Notes under the pieces: generated by a model
Databases searched by the model: none
The model's input: only the letters and a program-made list of their open reading frames with translations
What the model was told of the DNA's origin: nothing
Assembly (NCBI RefSeq): GCF_000012825.1
Contig: NC_009614.1
Location: 372,001 to 436,000 of the forward strand
Direction: 5' to 3'
DNA: 64,000 nucleotides
Origin: Phocaeicola vulgatus ATCC 8482
GTDB taxonomy: Bacteria; Bacteroidota; Bacteroidia; Bacteroidales; Bacteroidaceae
Made by a program: the position numbers and the translations under genes
Shown: in pieces, positions 17,552 to 26,576 of the stretch
How the letters are laid out: each line of letters begins with the position of its first letter
Numbering within the stretch: the stretch's first letter is position 1

Positions 17552-18538
17552 ATGGCAGAAAGATCACAACACAGCAATATTTTGCTGGCATTTATTTCAC
17601 TGACAGCAGTCATTGTCATAGTGTCACTGATAGGTTTCTTTACACTGGGTAAAGGTCCGGAAATCATTCAGGGGCAAGCAGAAGCCGACGAATACCGTGT
17701 ATCCAGCAAAGTGCCGGGACGCATTCTGGAATTTCGTGTAAAGGAAGGAGACAAAGTAAAAGCCGGTGACACACTGGCTATCCTTGAAGCCCCCGATGTA
17801 AAAGCCAAACTTTCTCAAGCACAAGCTGCCGAACAAGCAGCACAAGCCTTGAATGAAAAAGCACAACGAGGTACCCGCCAAGAGCAACTGCAAGCTGCCT
17901 ACGAAATGTGGCAGAAAGCCAAAGCCGGAGTAGAAATTGCTGAAAAGTCATACAACCGTGTCAACCGGCTCTTTGAACAAGGCGTAATGTCCGCGCAAAA
18001 ACGTGATGAAGCCAAAGCACAATTTGATGCCATGACCGCTACAGAAAAAGCAGCACGCTCCCAATACGAAATGGCAAAGAACGGTGCACAACGTGAAGAC
18101 AAAGCAGCAGCCGCAGCCCAAGTAGAACGTGCCAAAGGTGCTGTAGCCGAAGTTTCCTCCTACATAGACGAAACGATACTGACCGCGTCAGCTGATGGAG
18201 AAGTGACCGAAATTTTTCCCAAAACAGGCGAACTGGTAGGTACCGGTGCCCCCATTATGAACGTGGCCCGCTTGAATGACATGTGGGTAACATTTAATGT
18301 ACGCGAAGATTTCCTAAAAGACTTTACCATAGGAAATGAGATTAGCGCATTTATTCCTGCCTTTGACAAAGAAATAAAATTCAAGGTTACTTATATGAAA
18401 GATCTGGGTACATATGCTGCCTGGAAAGCAACCAAGACTACGGGACAATTCGACCTGAAGACCTTCGAGGTGAAAGCTGTTCCTGTAGAGAGAACAGACG
18501 GATTGCGTCCGGGAATGAGTGCCATCATCGAGAAATAA
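17552..18538 (+). CDS. HlyD-family periplasmic adaptor
   Basis: A 328-residue membrane-fusion protein. It has an N-terminal membrane anchor (LAFISLTAVIVIVSLIGFF, about residues 10-30), a lipoyl half-motif (VSSKVPGRILEFRVKEGDKV), a long alpha-hairpin (about 85-210) and the second lipoyl half with beta-barrel (TASADGEVTEIFPKTGELV). It would bridge the inner-membrane permeases encoded next to the TolC-type channel encoded before it. It lies 26 bp after that gene and 6 bp before the first permease. It is of the YbhG/EmrA type; substrate unknown. Confidence 0.88.
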   Translation: MAERSQHSNILLAFISLTAVIVIVSLIGFFTLGKGPEIIQGQAEADEYRVSSKVPGRILEFRVKEGDKVKAGDTLAILEAPDVKAKLSQAQAAEQAAQALNEKAQRGTRQEQLQAAYEMWQKAKAGVEIAEKSYNRVNRLFEQGVMSAQKRDEAKAQFDAMTATEKAARSQYEMAKNGAQREDKAAAAAQVERAKGAVAEVSSYIDETILTASADGEVTEIFPKTGELVGTGAPIMNVARLNDMWVTFNVREDFLKDFTIGNEISAFIPAFDKEIKFKVTYMKDLGTYAAWKATKTTGQFDLKTFEVKAVPVERTDGLRPGMSAIIEK

Positions 18539-18544
18539 CAAACA

Positions 18545-19720
18545 ATGAACAATACTGTCCATAACCGTATATTCCGCATAGCCCGGCGTGAAGTGTTCCG
18601 CATCGCCACAAGACCGCTATATCTGTTCTGCATGATCATAGCTCCCTTGTTCTGTTATCTCTTCTTCACTACATTAATGTGGAACGGACTCCCTACGGAT
18701 ATGCCGGCAGGTGTGGTCGATTTGGACAACACAGCTACCACACGCAGCATCATCCGTAATCTGGACGCTTTTCAGCAGACTAAAATCATAGCACATTACC
18801 CCAGTTTCGCGGATGCTCGCAAAGCCATGCAGCAAGGAAAGATCTATGCTTTCTACTATATTCCAAAAGGAACTACCGAGAAGGCATTAGCAAGCCGTCA
18901 ACCCAAGGTTTCCTTTTATACCAACTACTCCTATCTGGTAGCAGGTTCATTACTCTATAAAGACCAGCGCACCATGTCCGAGCTGGCGGGTGGAGCCATC
19001 GGCCGTGCCACCTTATATGCCAAAGGAGCTACAGAAGACCAGGCCATGGCATTCCTGCAGCCCATAGTCATCGACTCTCATGTATTAAACAACCCATGGC
19101 TCAATTACTCTGTATATTTGAGTAACACCATCATACCGGGTATCCTGATGCTGCTCATCTTTATGACCACCGTCTATACCATTGGAAGTGAAATGAAAAC
19201 CAACACCCAAAAAGAATGGATGGACATGGCAGACAATTCCATCACCGTAGCCCTGACCGGCAAATTGCTGCCCCAGACTGTAGTTTTCTTTGTCATGGCC
19301 ACCTTCTATAATGTTTATCTATACGGTTTCCTGCACTATCCCTGTAATAGCGGTATACTGCCCATGCTGTTTGCCGGTCTGTTACTAGTACTGGCTTCAC
19401 AGGCTTTCGGAGTATTTCTGTTCGGATTGTTTACAACAGTCCGCTTGGCACTGAGCACCGCCTCCCTATGGGGGGTGATTTCTTTCTCCATATCGGGTAT
19501 GAGTTTTCCGGTTATGGCAATGAATCCTGTATTACAGGCACTGGCCAATCTATTCCCGTTACGCCACTACTTCCTGATTTATGTAGATTTGGCACTTAAC
19601 GGATATCCACTGATTTACGCATGGCATTCAGTAGTCGCGTTGATGTTATTCATACTGTTGCCTTTCTTTATACTGAAAAGACTGCGCACAGTACTATTAC
19701 ATTATGTATATATTCCCTAA
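18545..19720 (+). CDS. ABC-2 type transporter permease (first of pair)
   Basis: A 391-residue inner-membrane permease of the ABC-2/YhbR-YbhS type. It has an N-terminal membrane helix (ATRPLYLFCMIIAPLFCYLFF), a large extracytoplasmic domain (about residues 50-195) and a C-terminal bundle of about five helices. With its neighbour it would form a heterodimeric channel. No ATP-binding protein is encoded anywhere in this operon. The start at 18545 follows the HlyD stop by 6 bp. Confidence 0.85.
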   Translation: MNNTVHNRIFRIARREVFRIATRPLYLFCMIIAPLFCYLFFTTLMWNGLPTDMPAGVVDLDNTATTRSIIRNLDAFQQTKIIAHYPSFADARKAMQQGKIYAFYYIPKGTTEKALASRQPKVSFYTNYSYLVAGSLLYKDQRTMSELAGGAIGRATLYAKGATEDQAMAFLQPIVIDSHVLNNPWLNYSVYLSNTIIPGILMLLIFMTTVYTIGSEMKTNTQKEWMDMADNSITVALTGKLLPQTVVFFVMATFYNVYLYGFLHYPCNSGILPMLFAGLLLVLASQAFGVFLFGLFTTVRLALSTASLWGVISFSISGMSFPVMAMNPVLQALANLFPLRHYFLIYVDLALNGYPLIYAWHSVVALMLFILLPFFILKRLRTVLLHYVYIP

Positions 19721-19734
19721 AACGGCAAACAGGT

Positions 19735-20985
19735 ATGAAAACATATAAACTCAAAGATATCATCTCACAAGGAACCAAGGACCTTTTCTACATCTGGTGG
19801 CAAGAGTTGAAAGCAGTTGTAAAGGATCAGGGTGTACTTATCTTCTTCATTCTGGTACCACTAGGCTATCCGCTTCTCTATACCTTTATATATACCAATG
19901 AAACAGTACGTGAAGTCCCTGCTGCTGTAGTAGATAACAACCGTTCCAGCCTCAGCCGTGAATACCTGCGTCTGGTAGATGCAGGTGCCGACTTGGAAAT
20001 AGTATCTCATTGCAGTGATATGGAAGAAGCAAAAACTTTATTGAAGAACGGCAAAGTGTATGGCATCATCTATATTCCTGAAAGCTTCAGCCGCGACATT
20101 ACTAAAGGAGTTCAAACCCATGTCACCATCTACTGTGACATGAGCGGTATGCTATACTACAAAGCCATGCTGACAGCCAACACCAATGCCTCGCTGGTAA
20201 TGAACAAACAGATAAAGATAGAACGCTCCGGCAACACAACCATCCGACAAGATGAAGTGAGCACGTCTCCCATAGCGTATGAGGATATTTCCATTTTCAA
20301 TCCGCAGAACGGTTTTGCCAGCTTCCTGATACCCGCCGTACTGATACTGATTATCCAACAAACTTTACTGCTAGGAGTAGGTCTATCTGCCGGAACTGCT
20401 CGTGAGAACAACCGTTTTCGAGACCTTATCCCCATGAGCCGCCATTATCATGGCACGCTGCGCATTGTTTTAGGCAAATCACTGACTTACCTTATGATAT
20501 ATGCTGTCATGGCTACCTATATGCTCTGCCTTGTTCCCAAAATGTTCAGCCTGGTACAAATAGCTCAAGCCGGAACCCTAGCGGCATTCATGTTTCCCTA
20601 TATACTGGCATGCATCTTTTTCGCGATGACTTGTTCTATCTTTATTCACCATCGGGAAGCCTGTATGATGATTTATGTATTTACCTCAGTACCGTTGCTA
20701 TTTATCTCAGGCATTTCGTGGCCAGGTACTGCCATTCCTAAATTCTGGGAGGTGGTTTCGTGGCTGTTCCCTTCCACTTTCGGCATCAACGGCTTTGTAC
20801 GCATCAACAATATGGGAGCCACACTGACCGATGTGCTGACAGAGTACCGGGTATTGTGGATACAAACAGGTGTTTATTTCCTTACCACCTGCATCGTATA
20901 CCGTCGTCAGATTACCTTAAGCCGCAGACATGTATACGAAAGATTAAAAGAGATTAAGAAAAGACGCAGAACAAATGTCGTCTGA
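19735..20985 (+). CDS. ABC-2 type transporter permease (second of pair)
   Basis: A 416-residue permease of the same fold as its upstream neighbour: N-terminal helix (VLIFFILVPLGYPLLYTFIY), a large external domain and five C-terminal helices. The ATG at 19735 is chosen over an upstream in-frame ATG at 19621 because the longer form would overlap the preceding gene by 100 bp and add unrelated sequence. It starts 14 bp after the first permease stops. The partner ATPase must be encoded elsewhere or be absent. Confidence 0.85.
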   Translation: MKTYKLKDIISQGTKDLFYIWWQELKAVVKDQGVLIFFILVPLGYPLLYTFIYTNETVREVPAAVVDNNRSSLSREYLRLVDAGADLEIVSHCSDMEEAKTLLKNGKVYGIIYIPESFSRDITKGVQTHVTIYCDMSGMLYYKAMLTANTNASLVMNKQIKIERSGNTTIRQDEVSTSPIAYEDISIFNPQNGFASFLIPAVLILIIQQTLLLGVGLSAGTARENNRFRDLIPMSRHYHGTLRIVLGKSLTYLMIYAVMATYMLCLVPKMFSLVQIAQAGTLAAFMFPYILACIFFAMTCSIFIHHREACMMIYVFTSVPLLFISGISWPGTAIPKFWEVVSWLFPSTFGINGFVRINNMGATLTDVLTEYRVLWIQTGVYFLTTCIVYRRQITLSRRHVYERLKEIKKRRRTNVV

Positions 20986-21020
20986 ATTTGTTTATAAATT
21001 AAGAACTAAATGAATTATTT

Positions 21021-21449
21021 ATGATGAAAAAACTTTTTATTCTGGCATGCGTATGCCTGCTGATTACTTCATGTAACAGCAACTCCAAAAACACTAACGA
21101 TTCTGCAACCTCCACCGAAACAACGGATATGCACAATGCAGAAAACTCATTGGATTATGACGGTACTTACACCGGAACTTTTCCGGCTGCCGACTGTCCG
21201 GGTATCAACATGACCCTGACTATTAAAAAAGACAAGACTTTTGAGTTGATATCAGAATATATTGACCGGCAGGATGCTACTTTCAAAGAATATGGAACTT
21301 ACTCTGTTGAAGGTAATATCATAACTTTAATTAATGGAGAGGATAAGCAATATTATAAAGTCGGTGAGAATACCCTGACCGCTCTCAATCAAGACAAACA
21401 GGCAATAACAGGAGAGTTAGCAGACCATTATATTCTACACAAAAAATAA
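21021..21449 (+). CDS. NlpE-like lipoprotein
   Basis: A 142-residue lipoprotein (lipobox LLITSC, Cys18) with a Ser/Thr/Asn-rich linker to about residue 45. A small beta-barrel domain follows, matching the NlpE N-terminal domain (YDGTYTGTFPAADCPGINMTLTI ... FKEYGTYSVEGNIITL). In E. coli NlpE is an envelope-stress signal upstream of Cpx; Bacteroidales homologues are uncharacterised. It follows the permease gene by 35 bp, so it may belong to that operon, and a terminator follows it. Two adjacent ATGs make the exact start uncertain by one codon. Confidence 0.8.
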   Translation: MMKKLFILACVCLLITSCNSNSKNTNDSATSTETTDMHNAENSLDYDGTYTGTFPAADCPGINMTLTIKKDKTFELISEYIDRQDATFKEYGTYSVEGNIITLINGEDKQYYKVGENTLTALNQDKQAITGELADHYILHKK

Positions 21450-21476
21450 ACTTTACTTCATCTGTCATTTTCATGC

Positions 21477-21532
21477 CAAAGTGAAGGGTCCGCTTCAATC
21501 TATCACAGCCGGATTCTTCACTTTGTTTTTTT
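21477..21532 (+). terminator. terminator after the NlpE-like gene
   Basis: CAAAGTGAAG/CTTCACTTTG stem followed by seven T residues. Confidence 0.85.
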
Positions 21533-21582
21533 ATCTGCCCACAATCTGTATTCACACTAATTAACTCCCATTCCTTTTGCTT

Positions 21583-21620
21583 ATTACGATTTTTTCGTAG
21601 ATTTGCGAAAACATCGTAAT
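21583..21620 (+). promoter_or_regulatory. BlaI-type operator region
   Basis: ATTACGAT (21583-21590) is repeated inverted as ATCGTAAT (21613-21620). An inner dyad TACGA-N5-TCGTA (21585-21599) lies within it. The region sits 15-50 bp before the BlaI-family gene, the expected place for autoregulation. Confidence 0.65.
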
Positions 21621-21634
21621 CAATTCATTTTCTT

Positions 21635-22000
21635 ATGGAAAAGCTAACGATACAAGAAGAAGAAGTGATGCTTCATATTTGGAGCATGGGAGAATGTTTC
21701 GTGAAAGACATAGTTGCTAAATTTCCCGAACCCAAGCCGCCTTATACTACGGTGGCATCCATAGTGAACAACCTGAAAAGAAAAGGGTACGTTACGGCCA
21801 AACGATTCGGCAACACTTATCAATACACCCCAGTGGTTAAACAAAGCGAATACAAACGCACATTTGTAAGTGGTGTGGTCCGGAACTATTTTGCTGACTC
21901 ATACAAGGAAATGGTATCTTTCTTCGCCAAAGAGCAAAAAATCTCCGCAGCCGACTTGAAAGACATTATCAACTTGATAGAGAAAGAAGAAGATAAATAA
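21635..22000 (+). CDS. BlaI/MecI/CopY-family transcriptional repressor
   Basis: A 121-residue winged-helix repressor. The N-terminal DNA-binding domain (LTIQEEEVMLHIWSMGECFVKDIV ... YTTVASIVNNLKRKGYV) and helical dimerisation tail are typical in sequence and length. It is 22 bp upstream of an M56 sensor protease gene. In the known BlaI/BlaR1 arrangement the sensor triggers repressor cleavage. No beta-lactamase is adjacent, so the regulon may be envelope functions or the pair itself. Confidence 0.93.
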   Translation: MEKLTIQEEEVMLHIWSMGECFVKDIVAKFPEPKPPYTTVASIVNNLKRKGYVTAKRFGNTYQYTPVVKQSEYKRTFVSGVVRNYFADSYKEMVSFFAKEQKISAADLKDIINLIEKEEDK

Positions 22001-22022
22001 TCCTGCTAAATTCACAAATACT

Positions 22023-23873
22023 ATGATAACTACAGCACCCGAACTCATCTACATGCTGAAAGTAAATATAGGCATCGCCTTATTCTATGCTTTCTACAAG
22101 CTGTTCTGCTGTCGCGACACTTTCTTCCAGTGGCGTCGTATCGCACTGCTGAGTTTTCTTGCCCTCTCTTTTCTTTATCCGCTGATGGATATGCAAGCAT
22201 GGGTGAAAGAACAACCTGCCATCAATGAACTGGCAGATTACTACGCACTGATGATGCTGACAGAAACAAATACTTCCACTGCCACAGTAGTCACAGCTCC
22301 TGTTGCTATTCCCACACCCGACCTGCTTGATATAATAAAGTTCGTCTATTGGATTGGAATCCTTTTATTATCCGCACGATTTATGATCCAACTAAGCAGT
22401 ATTTTCCGCCTTGTCTTAAAAAGCAAGAGTATAAATGTAGACCAAATATCCATACGCAGTCTATCAGAACCTGCCAATCCATTCTCTTTCTGGCAATGGA
22501 TTTTCATCTATCTGCCCGGACTGAAAGAAGATGAAAAACAAGAAATCCTGACGCACGAACAGACCCACGTCCGCCAATGGCATTCCATAGATGTCATTAT
22601 CAGTGAAATAGTAAATATCATTTGCTGGATGAATCCTTTTGCATGGCTGCTGAAAACAGAGATCAGACTCAATTTGGAATACCTTGCCGATCATAAAGTA
22701 ATGGAATCCGGCACAAATAAGAAAGCATATCAATATCACCTTTTGGGATTAGCCAACCAAAACAGACAAACCGGTTTATATAATAATTTCAACTTATCAC
22801 ACTTAAAAAACAGAATTAAAATGATGAACAAAAAAAGAACCCGCACCACAGGGCATATCAAATATGCCTTGTTTGCACCGCTGACTGCTGCTCTACTCTT
22901 GGTCAGCAACATTGAAACCGTGGCACGGACAGCCGAAAGGTTAATCTATTCCACGGAAGAAAGCACCCCACGCCCCGAAAGGGAAGAAGTGGCATCTTTT
23001 GTCAACACAACAGTACAAGGTCTGGTGACTTTCACTATTACCGTAACCAATAGTGAAGGTAAGCCTCAGCCTAATATTACTCTGCAAATCAAACCGGGTA
23101 ATGAAGTAAAAACTTTCAAGACCAATGCAGAAGGAAAGGCTACCATAGAAGTGGATATGACGACTCCCAAGTATGTTTCCCTAGACGTTTCCTCTCCTAA
23201 AAGTTCCAAACACCAATCACTTCTACTTTCAGCAAACAAACCGAATGTCACTGCCATTTTCGATACCGATGATGATATTGCCGCCTACATCAAAGCCGGC
23301 AAACAAATACGGATCAAGTTACAAATATCCAATAATGATAACCAACAACTTGCAGGAGTAGAACTTATTTCTTCTTCAACAAATGCCAAAGCCACGACAA
23401 ACGCTCACGGAGAAGCTCAGTTAACAGTAGGAGTAGGCGAAACCATTGCCATTAACCATAAAGGTTATCAAGAAGGAAAATTCACGGTAAAAGAACTCTG
23501 CCCCATCAAAGATATGGAAAATCCGGAACTGGTGAGATTACTTCTTGTCGGAGAAGACCCCGTATACCAGATAGCAGACAATATGCCTGAATTCCCCGGA
23601 GGTATGATAGCCTGCTTGCAATATTTGGCACGCAACATAAAATATCCCGTAACAGCGCAAAAGGAAGGAGCACAAGGTAAAGTAATCGTACAGATGGTTA
23701 TTGAAAAAGATGGTTCGGTAGACCATGTAAGCATAGTACGCAGCATTACCCCCGAACTGGATGCTGAAGCAGCACGGGTTGTAAAATCCATGCCAAAATG
23801 GAAGCCGGCAACTGTAAAAGACAAAGCAGTACGTTGCAGATACACTGTTCCTGTAACTTTCAAACTGCAATAA
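22023..23873 (+). CDS. M56 (BlaR1-type) membrane metalloprotease with C-terminal TonB domain
   Basis: A 616-residue inner-membrane protein. N-terminal helices lead to a zinc protease motif HEQTH (His178, Glu179, His182), followed by NLEYLADHKVM, which supplies the third ligand region of M56 proteases. A further helix lies near residue 285. The periplasmic part has Ig-like repeats (about 330-480) and ends with a TonB-type C-terminal domain (YPVTAQKEGAQGKVIVQMV ... VPVTFKLQ). It is the likely signal transducer for the BlaI-like repressor. M56-TonB fusions are common in Bacteroidetes. Confidence 0.9.
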   Translation: MITTAPELIYMLKVNIGIALFYAFYKLFCCRDTFFQWRRIALLSFLALSFLYPLMDMQAWVKEQPAINELADYYALMMLTETNTSTATVVTAPVAIPTPDLLDIIKFVYWIGILLLSARFMIQLSSIFRLVLKSKSINVDQISIRSLSEPANPFSFWQWIFIYLPGLKEDEKQEILTHEQTHVRQWHSIDVIISEIVNIICWMNPFAWLLKTEIRLNLEYLADHKVMESGTNKKAYQYHLLGLANQNRQTGLYNNFNLSHLKNRIKMMNKKRTRTTGHIKYALFAPLTAALLLVSNIETVARTAERLIYSTEESTPRPEREEVASFVNTTVQGLVTFTITVTNSEGKPQPNITLQIKPGNEVKTFKTNAEGKATIEVDMTTPKYVSLDVSSPKSSKHQSLLLSANKPNVTAIFDTDDDIAAYIKAGKQIRIKLQISNNDNQQLAGVELISSSTNAKATTNAHGEAQLTVGVGETIAINHKGYQEGKFTVKELCPIKDMENPELVRLLLVGEDPVYQIADNMPEFPGGMIACLQYLARNIKYPVTAQKEGAQGKVIVQMVIEKDGSVDHVSIVRSITPELDAEAARVVKSMPKWKPATVKDKAVRCRYTVPVTFKLQ

Positions 23874-23888
23874 AGAGCATAAAAACAG

Positions 23889-23917
23889 AAAAGAGGCTGT
23901 TCCGAACAGTCTCTTTT
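23889..23917. terminator. bidirectional terminator between M56 and mrp genes
   Basis: AAAAGAGGCTGTT/AACAGTCTCTTTT stem (one G-U pair) between convergent genes. Confidence 0.75.
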
Positions 23918-23940
23918 CATCTTAAAAATATATTCCTAAA

Positions 23941-25044
23941 TCATTTCTTCATCTCCACAATGTGTGTCGGTGCCTGTTCCTCATTACGCTTCTCAGTCTG
24001 CTTCACAACATTTTCAGCTAACTCTATAAATGCACGCCCGGTAATGCTGTCCTCATTCAAAGCAGCCGGAGTTCCTTTATCACCATTTTCACAGATACTC
24101 TGCACAATAGGAATTTGTCCCAACAAAGGCACATTCATTTCCTCTGCCAGCTGTTTGCAACCCTCCTTTCCGAAAAGGTAATACTTATTTTCAGGAAGTT
24201 CCGCAGGAGTAAACCATGACATATTCTCCACCAATCCCAAAATAGGAACATTTACTTTATCATTGGTATACATATTGATTCCCTTGCGCGCATCAGCCAA
24301 AGCCACCTGCTGAGGTGTACTGACGATTACAGCTCCCGTAATAGCCAAAGTCTGCACCAAAGTCAGATGAATATCACTGGTGCCCGGAGGCGTATCCAAT
24401 ATGAAATAATCCAGTTCTCCCCATGCGGCATCTCCAATCAGTTGTTTCAAAGCATTACTAGCCATCCCTCCACGCCATAAAGTAGCTTGATCAGGGTCGA
24501 CAAAGAAACCGATAGAAAGCAACTTGATACCATATTTTTCAATCGGCACAATCAAATCACGACCGTCAATCTGCTCAGCATAAGGACGGGCATCTTCCAC
24601 CTGGAACATTTTAGGCACAGAAGGACCGAAAATATCAGCATCCAGCAAACCTACTTTATATCCCAGTTTAGCTAAGGCCACAGCTAGATTGGCCGCCACA
24701 GTAGACTTGCCCACCCCGCCTTTTCCGGATGAAACAGCAATGACATTTTTTACCAATGGAAGCAGCTTACCCGGTTCGGGACGCGCCGCCTGACGGCTCT
24801 CTGTCACAATAGCTACCTGTACATCAGGTGAAACATAAGTATGAATAGCTGTTTCGGCAGCCTTTATCATAGATTTCATAAACGGATCGGTCGGTTTCTC
24901 AAAAATCAACGAAAAGCTTACCGACATACCGTCAATGCGAAGATTATCGGCAACCATCTCCGCTTCCACCAAATTCTTTCCCGTTCCGGGATAACGCACT
25001 GTTGCCAAGGCGTCCAAAATCAATTTCGGATATAAAGTCATCAT
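23941..25044 (-). CDS. apbC: Mrp/ApbC-family ATP-binding iron-sulfur carrier-like protein
   Basis: A 367-residue P-loop protein. A MIP18/DUF59 domain occupies residues 1-85. A deviant Walker A (GKGGVGKST, 108-115) and the ParA/Mrp signature (DTPPGTSDIHLTL) follow. In enterobacteria ApbC transfers Fe-S clusters. The CxxC that usually follows NMS in this family is absent here: the sequence reads NMSWFTPAELPENKYYLF. Cluster binding may therefore differ. A second Met at position 2 is an equally good start. It sits 7 bp after trmB on the same strand and is likely cotranscribed. Confidence 0.9.
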   Translation of the reverse strand: MMTLYPKLILDALATVRYPGTGKNLVEAEMVADNLRIDGMSVSFSLIFEKPTDPFMKSMIKAAETAIHTYVSPDVQVAIVTESRQAARPEPGKLLPLVKNVIAVSSGKGGVGKSTVAANLAVALAKLGYKVGLLDADIFGPSVPKMFQVEDARPYAEQIDGRDLIVPIEKYGIKLLSIGFFVDPDQATLWRGGMASNALKQLIGDAAWGELDYFILDTPPGTSDIHLTLVQTLAITGAVIVSTPQQVALADARKGINMYTNDKVNVPILGLVENMSWFTPAELPENKYYLFGKEGCKQLAEEMNVPLLGQIPIVQSICENGDKGTPAALNEDSITGRAFIELAENVVKQTEKRNEEQAPTHIVEMKK

Positions 25045-25051
25045 TCTGTTA

Positions 25052-25810
25052 TTATTTACTTGTTTTCAACCCGCTTCGTTTACTGCGGTTGTAACTGCGA
25101 TACTCATCCAATTCTATTTCCACATCGGGTTCATGCAACTCCTTCTCTTGCGGCAGACGGAACTTCATATATTTTATATTCAAACCACGATCCAACCATT
25201 GTTGTTCATAATAGGTACGGATGCCTAGTATGTCATCCACCAAACCGGAATGATACAAATCTTCGGTCATAAACTCTACCGGCAATTTGTTTTCCTCTAC
25301 CATATAGCGGGTGTAAGTAAACATAAAATTACTGTCGGTCTTCAAATGAATCAGTCCGTCCGGCTTCAAAAACTTACGATAACGTTCCATAAAGTATGTG
25401 GAAGTAAGACGTTTAGTCGCTTTCTTCATCTGCGGATCAGAGAAAGTCAGCCATATCTCACTCACCTCACCCGGAGCAAAAAAACGGTCGATGATTTCGA
25501 TATTGGTACGCAAAAAAGCCACATTCGTCATGCCATCTTTCAGCGCTTCCGTCGCACCGGTCCACATACGGGCCCCTTTTATATCTACACCGATAAAATT
25601 TTTATCGGAATACATACGACCCAGCCCTACGGTATATTCACCTCGTCCGCATCCCAGTTCCAGAACTATCGGATTATCGTTCTTAAAAAAGTCACGGTTC
25701 CAATTCCCCTTCATATCGAACGTAACGTTATCGGCCACCGAATAAGGGTATTCAAACACGTGCGGATACTCCCGCATATCAGCAAATTTCTCCAGTTTTC
25801 CTTTTCCCAT
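25052..25810 (-). CDS. trmB: tRNA (guanine-N7)-methyltransferase
   Basis: A 252-residue SAM-dependent enzyme that makes m7G46 in tRNA. Visible are the SAM-binding motif ([16 protein letters not shown]), the family DVKG-type loop ([12 protein letters not shown]), and the C-terminal substrate motifs ([25 protein letters not shown]). The TrmB motif usually reads PDPWPK; the SDPQMK here is a Bacteroidetes-type variant. It carries a Lys/Arg tail. A TACCTTTG box at 25845-25852 drives it. Confidence 0.93.
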   Translation of the reverse strand: MGKGKLEKFADMREYPHVFEYPYSVADNVTFDMKGNWNRDFFKNDNPIVLELGCGRGEYTVGLGRMYSDKNFIGVDIKGARMWTGATEALKDGMTNVAFLRTNIEIIDRFFAPGEVSEIWLTFSDPQMKKATKRLTSTYFMERYRKFLKPDGLIHLKTDSNFMFTYTRYMVEENKLPVEFMTEDLYHSGLVDDILGIRTYYEQQWLDRGLNIKYMKFRLPQEKELHEPDVEIELDEYRSYNRSKRSGLKTSK

Positions 25811-25844
25811 GAAAATTAGTCTATCATTAATTTGTTTCCACAGG

Positions 25845-25852
25845 CAAAGGTA
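25845..25852 (-). promoter_or_regulatory. -7 box TACCTTTG for trmB-apbC
   Basis: TAnnTTTG match on the minus strand, 35 bp before the trmB start. Confidence 0.55.
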
Positions 25853-25874
25853 GGAATATCCTGTGAAAGAGAAA

Positions 25875-25911
25875 AAAAATAGACCCGCAATTCACTTGCA
25901 GGTCTATTTTT
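25875..25911. terminator. terminator after the DUF975 gene
   Basis: AAAAATAGACC/GGTCTATTTTT stem with a short loop, 22 bp after the minus-strand stop at 25933. Confidence 0.85.
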
Positions 25912-25932
25912 CTTATCTTTCTATTTTCTATA

Positions 25933-26559
25933 TTATTCAGAAATTGCCTCAACGGACTCTCCCAATTCTTTCTTCAGATCTTCATAGAAAGCAGCATGTG
26001 ATGCTTCTACATAAGGAGCCAGGAACAAGAAACCGATCCCCAAAGTAAAACAGCACAAAATAGCCCAACCAATGAAGCTCAAATCCAACAAGAACATCTT
26101 CATCTTATGACCGGACATCATCGCCATACTTTTCTCTATGGCAGCATCGTACTGCAACTCCGGATAATCTTTCAGAATAAAGAGCGTCATGGCATATGAA
26201 TAGGACTTCATGATGCCCGGAATGACAAGCAGCAACGTCCACAGGAACGTATAGACTGTAGTCAGCAGCATTGTACCCAATATCCGTCCATAGTCTTTAA
26301 ACCCATCGAAAAGACGGGCAAAATCCAGCTTTATTCCACGAATCACATCCAAAAAAAGGACGGTATAGCCGAAGCCCAATGGCAAAAGCAACAAAGCGAT
26401 GAGACTAAAGGAAGACGAAGCCACCGACTCCATAATACGATAGGGCAGCGTAGGGGCATTCATCACCAGTCCATAGACCAAGGTAATAACCGCACCCAGT
26501 CCCCAATTACCGGTCAACGCATCGATTGCCCGATTCTTCAATTCTGAATTTGTTTTCAT
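25933..26559 (-). CDS. DUF975-family membrane protein
   Basis: A 208-residue polytopic membrane protein with about five helices (LGAVITLVYGLVM, FSLIALLLLPLGFGYTVLFL, TVYTFLWTLLLVIPGIM, LSFIGWAILCCFTLGIGFLFL). The family-typical stretch PGIMKSYSYAMTLFILKDYPEL is split across the text here as PGIMKSYSYAM then LKDYPEL. It ends in an acidic cytoplasmic tail. Function unknown. It lies 17 bp downstream of ilvE and may be read through from it. Confidence 0.8.
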   Translation of the reverse strand: MKTNSELKNRAIDALTGNWGLGAVITLVYGLVMNAPTLPYRIMESVASSSFSLIALLLLPLGFGYTVLFLDVIRGIKLDFARLFDGFKDYGRILGTMLLTTVYTFLWTLLLVIPGIMKSYSYAMTLFILKDYPELQYDAAIEKSMAMMSGHKMKMFLLDLSFIGWAILCCFTLGIGFLFLAPYVEASHAAFYEDLKKELGESVEAISE

Positions 26560-26576
26560 AAGAATCTATTTTTCTA

